Notes under the pieces: generated by a model
Databases searched by the model: none
What the model was told of the DNA's origin: nothing
Seen by the model: only the letters and a program-made list of their open reading frames with translations
Position numbers and translations under genes: made by a program
In this document: positions 1 through 5,761 of the stretch, one piece after another
Position numbering within the stretch: position 1 is the stretch's first letter
How the letters are laid out: the number at the start of each line of letters is the position of its first letter
Origin: JAZDKP01 sp043802925
GTDB lineage: Bacteria > Fibrobacterota > OXYB2-FULL-49-7 > JAEUSG01
Reading direction: 5' to 3'
DNA length: 5,761 bases
Assembly: GCA_043802925.1 (NCBI GenBank)
Contig: JAZDKP010000182.1
Coordinates: forward strand, 1-5,761

Positions 1-820
1 CCGGCGTGTCGGAAATCAGGAGGCGCACCTTGCCCATAGAGAGCCAGAGGTCCGTGCGCCCAGGCGCGAGCGCGTGCGCACGTTCGTAGGCGGAAAGCGC
101 CAGCCCGGCATAGTGGAGCGCGTTGACCTTGTCGAGCAGCCCCATGTAACAGTAATTGTAATACAGGTTGCCGAGATTGACGAGGGTGTCCGCATCGTCC
201 GGCCGTTTGCGGAGCTGCTCGGACCACTGCTGGATGTCGCGGAGGATGGGTGCCTCGATTTTTTTGAGCGCTGAGACGGCCGCAAAGCGCACCTCGGCCG
301 CAGGGTCGTTTAGCGCGGAACGAATGCCTTCCACGGTGTCGCGGCCCGGGAGCTTGGCCATGGCGTGCAGGGTGCGGATTTTTTCCGCGGCGTTGCCCGG
401 GGAATAAAGGACGTCGAGGAACGGCGGAAGATTGACTCTTTCGGAATAGAGGCGCGCATTCGAATCCGCGTCCGCATTCGCGGCATCGGCGGCGGGCCGG
501 CGGTATTTGACATGGTCCTCGTAGTCGCGGAGCGCGCCCGGGCCGCCCGCGTGCGCGGGCCGGCGTGAGACAATCCAGTAGACCGGAAGGCCAAACAGGG
601 GCAGGCAGAGCGCAAGAAGTGCGGCCTTGCCGTTCCAGAGGCGCGTGCCCGGCCGGCCTTCGAGTAAGAATGCTGCAAAGAGCGCGGTCACGGAACCCGC
701 GTGGAGCAGGGCAAAGAGGAAGACCCCGTTGCGCGGCCAGCCGTGCACGCAGAGCAGGGCTGCGGATGCAAACCAGAGCAGCCCGGCAGCGCCGTAGAGT
801 GGTTTAGCGGACAATGCCAT
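1..820 (-). CDS. pelE: PelE-like inner-membrane TPR protein (3' end beyond window)
   Basis: The minus frame from ATG at 820 is open to the left edge: 273 codons without a stop, so the C-terminus is missing. Three hydrophobic segments lie at about residues 8-26, 31-54 and 65-84, followed by a basic stop-transfer (SRR). A charged, Ala/Asp-rich linker (about 90-125) comes next, then a HEAT-like helical pair (about 143-190, with NDPAAEVRFAAVSALKKIE). TPR-type helices follow from about 208 (DADTLVNLGNLYYNYCYMG, then ALSAYERAHALAPGRTDLWL). Membrane helices followed by TPRs, directly after pelD, is the PelE arrangement; in P. aeruginosa PelE is an inner-membrane component of the Pel synthase/export complex. 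The ATG overlaps the pelD stop by 17 nt and has an AGAGGG-type SD 7 nt upstream, so translation is probably coupled to pelD. The HEAT-like part is not something I associate with PelE. Assignment rests on architecture and synteny. Confidence 0.85.
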   Translation of the reverse strand, partial: MALSAKPLYGAAGLLWFASAALLCVHGWPRNGVFLFALLHAGSVTALFAAFLLEGRPGTRLWNGKAALLALCLPLFGLPVYWIVSRRPAHAGGPGALRDYEDHVKYRRPAADAANADADSNARLYSERVNLPPFLDVLYSPGNAAEKIRTLHAMAKLPGRDTVEGIRSALNDPAAEVRFAAVSALKKIEAPILRDIQQWSEQLRKRPDDADTLVNLGNLYYNYCYMGLLDKVNALHYAGLALSAYERAHALAPGRTDLWLSMGKVRLLISDTP

Positions 821-2162
821 GCTCGGCCCTCTTCAGGATGTCTTCCGGCGCCTTGTCCTCCGCTTCGACCGAAGCCAGAGAGGTGGTGATCTCGATGTTC
901 CGGTTGTCGCCGCATTCGCAGAAGGCCGCGATTTGTTTGACCATGCGGCCCGTGTATTTTTCCGCACCCTCGCGGTCGGTGTGTGTGAGCAGTATGACAA
1001 AGGCGTGGTCATGCGAATAGGCGGATAGGATGTCGCTCGCGCGCAGGTTCTGTGACATCAGCGCGTGGACCACTGTGCGGACCGCGGTGGGATCGGAACC
1101 GTGGCCGCATTTCCAGGCAATAATGAGCACGGTAAAAGGGTTGGCGTGGCGCCGGTAATTGTCCATTTCGCGCGCGACGAGACGGTGCAGGTAACCGTAT
1201 TTGTAAACCTGAAGATTAACGTCAAAAATCTCTTTTTCCCTCTGCGTCGCGAGTTCGATGGCGCGGCGGAGGTTGCGTCCCGCCCATTCAAGCAGGAGCG
1301 CAAAGAGCGAGATCATCTCGCGGTTGAAGGCAATGAAGGGGACTGCATGCACGCAAACCGCGCCGTACGGGGTTCCGTCCGGAAGCAGGACCGGGCCTGT
1401 GAGCAGGAGCGACGTAAAGGCGCCGGAATCGCCCTTGGGCAGGCTGCCGTTCTGCCAGACCGGAACCCGTTCCTCGAGCGCCCGCCGGACCATGGGCGGC
1501 AGGGACGTCCGTTCGGGCAGCACGGCCTTTTCTCCGCTCCCGTCAAAGCGACCCAGGAGCGCCATGTCCGCACCCTCGAGCCGGTAAAAGGAGCTCTGCT
1601 GGATGTTCAGCTGGGTGTTCAGCGCGGCCAGGAGGCCGTTCACAATCTCAGGGGCCTCGAAGCTGTCGAGGGCCTTGCTCATCTCGAACACCTTGAGCAC
1701 CGTATTGCCCTGGCGCCGAAGCCGCTGCTCAAATTCCTGGTTAAGCTTCTGCTGCATTTCGAGCGCGCCTGCGAGCGACGCCTCCTTTTTGGATGCCGCG
1801 TCAAGGCGCGCCTTCAGGTAGACCGCGACCTGGTTCCGCCGGTCGAGTGCCAGGCTCACGACCAGGGCCGCGAAGGGAAAGGAGAGGGGCACGAGCAGAT
1901 TCCCGAGGTCCCGGAGTTCTTCGAACGTACCGCCGGACGGGGAAAGCAGAAAGAGTCCGGCGTAGAGCAGGCTGAACGCAACGGCCGCGGCCACGGAGGG
2001 CGCCACCGAATAACGCAGCGCGAACAGCAGCACCGGAATCCAGTAGGGATGGGGATTGACGCCCGCAAACCCCATGTTCTTGGGCAGGAACAGCAGGTTG
2101 ACCGCCGCAACAGCGAGGAGGGCGATCAGCACCTCAATTGAAATTTTCAATGCTTTCTTCAA
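804..2162 (-). CDS. pelD: PelD-like c-di-GMP receptor: 4 TM, coiled coil, GAF, degenerate GGDEF
   Basis: The protein has 452 residues, close to P. aeruginosa PelD (about 455). Four hydrophobic segments lie at about 7-26, 38-50, 53-73 and 86-106. A coiled-coil-like stretch follows (about 110-155, rich in K/E/Q/L). A GAF domain spans about 160-310 (including FDGSGEKAVLP and TGPVLLPDGTPYGAVCVHAV). A degenerate GGDEF domain runs from about 325 to the end. The GGDEF signature is replaced by SHDHA (383-387), so no cyclase activity is expected. The inhibitory-site motif RxxD is present as R374-A-S-D377, exactly five residues before the signature position; this is the site by which PelD binds c-di-GMP in Pseudomonas. 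The start is TTG at 2162, with GGAG 9 nt upstream and the first membrane helix immediately after; no ATG lies upstream in frame before the stop at 2228. It overlaps the preceding receiver gene by 29 nt. Inferred role: c-di-GMP-dependent activation of Pel synthesis at the inner membrane. Confidence 0.92.
   Translation of the reverse strand: MKKALKISIEVLIALLAVAAVNLLFLPKNMGFAGVNPHPYWIPVLLFALRYSVAPSVAAAVAFSLLYAGLFLLSPSGGTFEELRDLGNLLVPLSFPFAALVVSLALDRRNQVAVYLKARLDAASKKEASLAGALEMQQKLNQEFEQRLRRQGNTVLKVFEMSKALDSFEAPEIVNGLLAALNTQLNIQQSSFYRLEGADMALLGRFDGSGEKAVLPERTSLPPMVRRALEERVPVWQNGSLPKGDSGAFTSLLLTGPVLLPDGTPYGAVCVHAVPFIAFNREMISLFALLLEWAGRNLRRAIELATQREKEIFDVNLQVYKYGYLHRLVAREMDNYRRHANPFTVLIIAWKCGHGSDPTAVRTVVHALMSQNLRASDILSAYSHDHAFVILLTHTDREGAEKYTGRMVKQIAAFCECGDNRNIEITTSLASVEAEDKAPEDILKRAEHGIVR
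828..831 (-). promoter_or_regulatory. Ribosome binding site of pelE
   Basis: Read on the minus strand, GAGG (within AAGAGGG) lies 7 nt upstream of the ATG at 820, inside the last codons of pelD. It supports 820 as the pelE start and indicates translation coupled to pelD. Confidence 0.6.
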
Positions 2163-2535
2163 TGTGAACAGCTCCGAATAAAAGTGTCTCGAGATCGCTT
2201 CGGGTAAACGGACGGCGGAGGTAAATCAGGTTGTTCGCCAGAAAACGGGCTGAAAGCGCGGGCGTGAGGGGCAGCGCGGTGGAGGCCAGGAGCGGCAATT
2301 GCGTAAAGTCCGGGTCCCGGCGTATCTGTGCGGCCGTGGCCAGTCCCAGTCCGTTCTGCCCCATGCAGTCGAAAAGGAGCGCGTCAAGAGGTCGCAGCGC
2401 GGCCAGCGCCAAAGCGGCCGTCTCCGGGGAGGACGCCTGCAGGGGCAGAAATTCCACGTCCGCCTCCCCGAGCAGGTTGCGGACATGGGCGCACAGCGCG
2501 CCATTGCCGTCCAGGACCGCGATTCTTTTTTTCAT
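2134..2535 (-). CDS. Stand-alone degenerate response-regulator receiver domain
   Basis: A 133-residue cytoplasmic protein with no signal peptide or membrane segment, consisting of one CheY-like receiver fold. The first strand is KRIAVLDGN (2-11), where the usual acidic pair has become D9-G10. The probable phospho-acceptor is D56 in DALLFDCM (51-58). The Ser/Thr position after strand 4 is in LLASTA (S85/T86). The invariant Lys of the K-P-F motif is replaced by Arg (R108-P109-F110). Phosphorylation is therefore uncertain, since D56 remains but one acidic ligand and the Lys are changed. There is no output domain. The ATG at 2535 is 8 nt after the pelC stop; the open frame extends further upstream but only antisense-like through pelC, so MKK is the natural start. 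There is only a weak SD, suggesting reinitiation after pelC. The 3' end overlaps pelD by 29 nt. This gene is absent from the canonical pelABCDEFG order. A role as a partner or regulator of PelD is inferred only from its position. Confidence 0.82.
   Translation of the reverse strand: MKKRIAVLDGNGALCAHVRNLLGEADVEFLPLQASSPETAALALAALRPLDALLFDCMGQNGLGLATAAQIRRDPDFTQLPLLASTALPLTPALSARFLANNLIYLRRPFTRSDLETLLFGAVHIEESIENFN
2172..2175 (-). promoter_or_regulatory. Ribosome binding site supporting the TTG start of pelD
   Basis: On the minus strand GGAG (within CGGAGC) sits 9 nt before TTG at 2162, inside the coding region of the upstream receiver-like gene. This is the evidence for a TTG rather than an ATG start. 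Confidence 0.6.
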
Positions 2536-2543
2536 GGGTCCCG

Positions 2544-3101
2544 TTACTTCATGGAACAGACAAGACGGCGGGCCGCTATTTGCGCATACCGGTTGAGTGA
2601 GGGCTCGGCAAAGGAGAAGAGGCCGCCCGTGACCGAGATGCTGCCGTTCCAGACCACTTCGCCGGTGGCCACCTTGATCATCTGCACGTTCAGGCCCACC
2701 ACGGGCTCCTCGCCCAGGCCGCTTTTGTATTTGAACTCCGTGACTTTTCCGATGATGACCGCGTCCGCGTTTGCGGCCTTTGCCAGTTCGAATTTGTGGT
2801 CCATGGGCAGCGTTGCGAGGTCGGGCACGGGTTGGGCCGCGTTGGCCGCGGGCCGTGCCAGAAGCGCGGCTTCCGTGACCGGGAAAAGAGAGGCGCGCCG
2901 GAGTTCGGTGATGAAATCCGCGGTCGCGACATCGCCGCCGCCCGCATTCGTCGACAGATTTTCGAACGGGAAGACCACGGCCAGGCCGGTGCCGGCTGCG
3001 GAATAGTCTTTTTTCAGGAATGCGCGCTCCATCGCGCATCCCGAGACCAGCAGGGTCGCGGCAAGGGTGCAGAGCAGGGCCGGGAGTGTGGGTCGCTTCA
3101 T
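2544..3101 (-). CDS. pelC: PelC-like outer-membrane lipoprotein (CsgG/LpoB-type fold)
   Basis: A 185-residue protein. The N-terminus MKRPTLPALLCTLAATLLVSG is a lipoprotein signal with lipobox V19-S20-G21-C22; Ala at +2 favours sorting to the outer membrane. The mature part has the CsgG/LpoB-family pattern: VVFPFENLS early, a helix with ADFITELRR, SLFPVTEAALL, then FELAKAANADAVIIGKVTEFKYK, EPVVGLNVQMIKVATGEVVWNGS and a C-terminal helix. PelC of P. aeruginosa (about 172 residues) has this fold and forms a dodecameric ring on the periplasmic face of the outer membrane that guides Pel to the PelB pore. The frame extends 13 codons upstream to an ATG at 3140, but ATG 3101 has a consensus SD and begins a proper signal peptide, so I chose 3101. 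The gene follows the beta-rich gene by 13 nt. Distinction from another CsgG-like lipoprotein relies on the pelD/pelE neighbours. Confidence 0.87.
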   Translation of the reverse strand: MKRPTLPALLCTLAATLLVSGCAMERAFLKKDYSAAGTGLAVVFPFENLSTNAGGGDVATADFITELRRASLFPVTEAALLARPAANAAQPVPDLATLPMDHKFELAKAANADAVIIGKVTEFKYKSGLGEEPVVGLNVQMIKVATGEVVWNGSISVTGGLFSFAEPSLNRYAQIAARRLVCSMK

Positions 3102-3110
3102 GGTTTGATT

Positions 3111-3116
3111 CCTCCT
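3111..3116 (-). promoter_or_regulatory. Consensus ribosome binding site of pelC
   Basis: AGGAGG on the minus strand, 9 nt upstream of ATG 3101 and overlapping the TAG stop codon of the preceding gene (3117-3115). It is the best SD match in the window and decides the pelC start over the upstream in-frame ATG at 3140. Confidence 0.8.
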
Positions 3117-4110
3117 ATAGATTGTGATGAAATGACGCATGGAAAAATCTTTTGCGTCCGGTGAAGCCGAAGCCGGACTGCGTTTGCGCGCCGCCGCCCA
3201 GTTTAACGGCGTTCCGCACGCTGAAGAATATAAACATTGAGGCGTCGCCGTTCAACGCGCTGGCCGCCTCCTCTTCGGCAAAGAGTTCGGTGCCGGTCGA
3301 GGCGCTGCCCCACAGGACCAGCCGGCCTGAGAGCGGGAGCGAAAATATAAGCGTGGCGGTTTGCAGGGCCACGGCTTGCGTCTGAAACCATTCGCAACGG
3401 TTGCCCGCTTCAACGATGAGCGAGCGGTTGAACCGGTAAGGCAGAAGCGCGTCGGGGTCCTCAAACCAGGGGCCCGTGGCCGCGCCCGGCCCGCCTAGAA
3501 GGTAAAAAGCGAGTGCATGTTCGTCCGTCACGCGCGTGCCGATGGGGCCGCGGTCCGGCAGCCAGAAACGTTTGACCGCAACCCGGTTTATCAGATAGGC
3601 GCGGGGGGTGAGCGCCAGCGTGAGCGAAAGGCCGCTTCCGGCCGATGCCGTGGTGTCGCGGAAAAGCTCCGGGGACTCGTTGTCGCGGGTCGTGCCCGAC
3701 AGGTCCGCGCTTCCGCTCCATCGCGTTCCCATCCGTGTGAGCACAAGGTCGCCGCCCACGCTGCGATCCGTTGCATAGCGGGCCGAAATTTGGGCCAGCG
3801 CCTGCGCGCCCCAGTTTTTTTGCAGGCGTCCCGCGATGCGGCCCGCGGTTTCGCGTATTGCGCCGTCCGTGTCAAACCAGCGGCCGTACCCGGCGCCGAC
3901 TCCGGCGCGCACGGATGCGGAGAGCGGACGGGTCGCCCAGGCAAAGGCCTGGTCTGTGCGCAGGCCGCTTGCGGTGACGAGCGAATCGCCCAGCACCCAT
4001 TTTACCCCGTTTTCCGCTGGAATATTCCACAGCGTGAGGTCCACCGGCGGGTCCACGGCCGCGGGCAGCAGTGCGGCCATCAGCATAAGGATCCTCAGTG
4101 CGTTTCGCAT
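3115..4110 (-). CDS. Secreted beta-rich protein, probable outer-membrane barrel (PelB C-terminal-domain equivalent)
   Basis: A 331-residue protein. The N-terminus MRNALRILMLMAALLPAA is a Sec signal peptide (R2 and R6, then a hydrophobic core), with cleavage probably near residue 18. The rest has no further membrane helix and is full of short alternating, aromatic- and Gly/Ser/Thr-rich strands separated by polar turns: for example 63-79 (PLSASVRAGVGAGYGRW), 103-112, 120-140, 157-184, 229-275 and 290-317. This is the look of an outer-membrane beta-barrel. The last residues are FFHASFHHNL, so the usual terminal aromatic is replaced by Leu. Its place between the TPR gene and pelC, and a size near that of the P. 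aeruginosa PelB barrel domain (about 300 residues), make it the likely export pore as a separate polypeptide. The ATG at 4110 overlaps the TPR gene stop by 16 nt with no strong SD, suggesting coupled translation. Barrel topology is inferred; strand number is not determined. Confidence 0.68.
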   Translation of the reverse strand: MRNALRILMLMAALLPAAVDPPVDLTLWNIPAENGVKWVLGDSLVTASGLRTDQAFAWATRPLSASVRAGVGAGYGRWFDTDGAIRETAGRIAGRLQKNWGAQALAQISARYATDRSVGGDLVLTRMGTRWSGSADLSGTTRDNESPELFRDTTASAGSGLSLTLALTPRAYLINRVAVKRFWLPDRGPIGTRVTDEHALAFYLLGGPGAATGPWFEDPDALLPYRFNRSLIVEAGNRCEWFQTQAVALQTATLIFSLPLSGRLVLWGSASTGTELFAEEEAASALNGDASMFIFFSVRNAVKLGGGAQTQSGFGFTGRKRFFHASFHHNL

Positions 4111-5761
4111 CGTGCCATCAGTTTCCGGGCCATGTCCCAGCGGCCCTTTGATTTAAGCAGCGCGGCCTCGTCGGTCAGCACGCGTGTAAGCGCGGGCGTG
4201 ACCGGATTGCGGCCGCTCTCGTAAAAGTCCAGGAGCTCGTTTGCCGAGGCGTAGTCGTTGTTGCGGAAAAGCCCGTAAATTACGGACGTGAAATAGTCGC
4301 GGAAGCGCGCTTCCCGGAAATCGACGCGGTAGACTTCACGTACGAGGTCGTCGGTCCTGTTGAGCCGGCCGCACACCACGAAAAAGAGTTCACGGTCGCG
4401 CGAGCGGGGGTCCTGCACCTTCATCCATTCATAGGCGTCCTTGAGCAGGGGCAGGGCCTTTTTCATGTCCCCGCGCTTAAAGAGCAGTTCGCCGAGATAA
4501 AAGCGGATCTTCCGGTTGCCGGGCGCGGCCTTTTGCGCCTCCATGAAGCAGGCGAACGCGCGGTCATCGGCCCCCTTCCAGAAATAGTACTCTCCGAGCA
4601 GCATCGCGGCCGTGGAATCGAGCGGCGTCCGTGCGCGGGCCTTTTCGTAATAAATAACCGCGCTGTCAATTGCGCCCGACCCGTTGTAGAGCTCGGCGAT
4701 GCGGAGCAGCCAGCCCGGGTTGGCGTTGTCGTCCTGCGACAGGCGGCGGTAGAGGGCCACGGCCCTGTTGCGTTCGCCCGCAGCGGCGTAACTTTCGGCC
4801 AGCAGCGCCACGCGCGCGGATAGGGCGAACTCGCCCGTGCGCGCCCGATAGCGTTCGAGCCAGGCGATGAGCCGGGCGGAAAGGTTCCGACCGCGGTAGA
4901 GGGCGATGAGTTTTTCCTCGTTCCCGTGCGTGGGCGCGAGGCTGTCGAGCCGTTCGTAGCAGGCGAGCGCGCGGTCCGCGCTGTCGGCCCAGGTGTAGCG
5001 TTCCGCGAGCAGGCGCAGGTAGGCGGGGTCGTTTTTTCGCTTCGGGTATTGGCGTTCCAGCAGCGACAGTTCGGCCGCGCCCTGCTTGTTCCAGGCATAC
5101 AGCGTGGCCAGCGCGGTTTCGGCCTCCAGGTCCGAAGGGTGCTGCTTGAGGTGGGCCTCGTAGGCCGCAATCGCAAGGTCGAGCCGGTCCAGTGCCACCC
5201 AGCGCCGGCCCAGTTCCTTGCGCGAGTCCGGGTCGTCCGTTCGTCCCAGGCGGATGAGCCGGTCGAGGAGCGAGGCCGCAGAGTCAGAACGGCCGTTGCC
5301 ATCGTAAAAGCGCAATGTAAAGCGGAGGCGATCGTCGAAATCAGCGTCATGGCCGCGATCCAGGAAATCCGTCATCAGACGCGCGGCGCGGTCCGGACGG
5401 CCGAAAAAGAGCGCGACGCGGCCGAAATCGTCGAGGAGAAAGCGGTCGTTGGGTCGCGTTCGGAGGCGCGCCGTATAAAGGCGGAAGAGGCCGGCCGAGT
5501 CGCGTTCCGCCGCATACAGGTTGCGGAGGTCCATGAAGGCGTTATCGTCCGCCGCGGTGCGGGCCGGTTCCGATTCGAGCAGGGCCTTAAGCGCATCCTC
5601 GTCACGGAGAAGGCGGTAGAGCGCGCGGAGCCGGTCCCGGGACCCGGCGTCCGAAGGGGCGAGCGTGTACAGCGTCCGCCAGGTATCGCGCGCGCGGACC
5701 AGGTCGCCCGCCTGTTCATGGCATGTTGCGAGGCGGCGCAGGTATTCACGGTTGCGGGGGA
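4095..5761 (-). CDS. pelB: PelB-like TPR protein (5' end beyond window, lacks barrel domain)
   Basis: The reading frame is open from the right edge to TGA at 4097-4095, giving 554 visible residues. The Met at 5534 is internal, because the 75 codons upstream of it are also TPR (EYLRRLATCHEQAGDLVRAR, then LYTLAPSDA). The visible part is an almost continuous solenoid of about a dozen or more TPR-like helix pairs, with motif positions such as LDLAIAAYEAHLKQHPSD, ADRALACYERLDSLAPTH, AIDSAVIYYEKARARTPLD and DDRAFACFMEAQKAAPGN. It ends in a helical tail (GRWDMARKLMARCETH) with no beta domain. PelB of P. aeruginosa (about 1193 residues) carries a long periplasmic TPR array and a C-terminal 16-stranded barrel; here the array stops and a separate beta-rich gene follows. 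Expected role: periplasmic scaffold for Pel export and for the Pel-modifying enzyme PelA. TPR content is certain; the name depends on synteny with pelC, pelD and pelE. Confidence 0.82.
   Translation of the reverse strand, partial: PRNREYLRRLATCHEQAGDLVRARDTWRTLYTLAPSDAGSRDRLRALYRLLRDEDALKALLESEPARTAADDNAFMDLRNLYAAERDSAGLFRLYTARLRTRPNDRFLLDDFGRVALFFGRPDRAARLMTDFLDRGHDADFDDRLRFTLRFYDGNGRSDSAASLLDRLIRLGRTDDPDSRKELGRRWVALDRLDLAIAAYEAHLKQHPSDLEAETALATLYAWNKQGAAELSLLERQYPKRKNDPAYLRLLAERYTWADSADRALACYERLDSLAPTHGNEEKLIALYRGRNLSARLIAWLERYRARTGEFALSARVALLAESYAAAGERNRAVALYRRLSQDDNANPGWLLRIAELYNGSGAIDSAVIYYEKARARTPLDSTAAMLLGEYYFWKGADDRAFACFMEAQKAAPGNRKIRFYLGELLFKRGDMKKALPLLKDAYEWMKVQDPRSRDRELFFVVCGRLNRTDDLVREVYRVDFREARFRDYFTSVIYGLFRNNDYASANELLDFYESGRNPVTPALTRVLTDEAALLKSKGRWDMARKLMARCETH

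Noticed and set aside
310..678. A 122-codon minus-strand frame in the pelE region, and a similar one at 16-285
   Set aside because: Both are out of frame with the 273-codon open frame from 820 to the left edge, which encodes membrane helices and TPRs. The alternatives are Arg/Ser/Pro-rich shadows.
1065..2141. A 358-codon open frame on the plus strand opposite pelD
   Set aside because: It is antisense to a well-supported PelD, has an Arg/Glu/Gln-rich low-complexity composition with no recognisable domain, and is the kind of spurious frame expected in GC-rich DNA.
2299..3006. A 235-codon plus-strand frame opposite pelC and the receiver gene
   Set aside because: No domain or SD; it crosses two supported minus-strand genes and is explained by GC-rich codon bias.
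2536..3039. N-terminal extension of the receiver gene to an ATG at 3039
   Set aside because: The added 168 residues are a low-complexity Arg/Gly-rich shadow of pelC; the receiver fold starts precisely at MKK (2535).
4095..4110. Sequencing frameshift joining the TPR and barrel genes
   Set aside because: The second protein begins with a clear signal peptide, which would not occur in the middle of a fused PelB. A genuine split is more likely, although read data would settle it.
3517..4224. A 235-codon plus-strand frame opposite the beta-rich gene
   Set aside because: Arg/Ala-rich shadow translation with no motif; the opposite strand codes for a signal peptide and beta strands.
5375..5749. A separate 124-codon minus-strand gene upstream of the TPR gene
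   Set aside because: The TPR frame itself continues without a stop to the window edge and encodes further TPR helices there, so this is a shadow.

Overview
The window is a GC-rich stretch read entirely from the minus strand. It holds six tightly packed genes and no intergenic space longer than 13 nt. I recognise it as the middle of a pel exopolysaccharide operon (Pel biosynthesis and export, best known from Pseudomonas aeruginosa pelABCDEFG). The identification rests on several independent matches in the expected order: a long TPR protein (PelB-like), a beta-rich secreted protein, a CsgG/LpoB-like outer-membrane lipoprotein (PelC), a membrane protein with coiled coil, GAF and degenerate GGDEF domains (PelD), and a membrane protein with C-terminal TPRs (PelE). 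An outer-membrane lipoprotein, a putative outer-membrane barrel and periplasmic TPRs point to a diderm (Gram-negative) bacterium. I cannot name the lineage. The protein features and the extra genes suggest it is not a close relative of Pseudomonas.

Layout in transcription order (right to left). 5761-4095: 3' part of a TPR gene (pelB TPR portion) that enters from beyond the right edge. 4110-3115: a separate signal-peptide-bearing beta-rich protein, overlapping the TPR gene by 16 nt and probably equivalent to the PelB barrel. 3101-2544: pelC lipoprotein, with a consensus Shine-Dalgarno (SD) sequence. 2535-2134: a small stand-alone, degenerate response-regulator receiver domain, not part of the canonical pel operon. 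2162-804: pelD, starting with TTG inside the receiver gene. 820-1: 5' part of pelE, overlapping pelD by 17 nt and running off the left edge. In canonical operons pelF and pelG would follow to the left; pelA may lie to the right or elsewhere.

Expected joint function, from the Pseudomonas model. PelD and PelE sit in the inner membrane with the polymerase PelF and PelG, and PelD senses c-di-GMP through an RxxD site that is conserved here. The TPR protein spans the periplasm. PelC forms a ring at the outer membrane around the export pore. The two departures worth attention are the apparently split PelB (TPR and barrel as separate genes, the barrel with its own signal peptide) and the degenerate receiver protein inserted between pelC and pelD, translationally coupled to pelD. 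No RNA genes, mobile elements, CRISPR arrays, promoters or terminators were seen.
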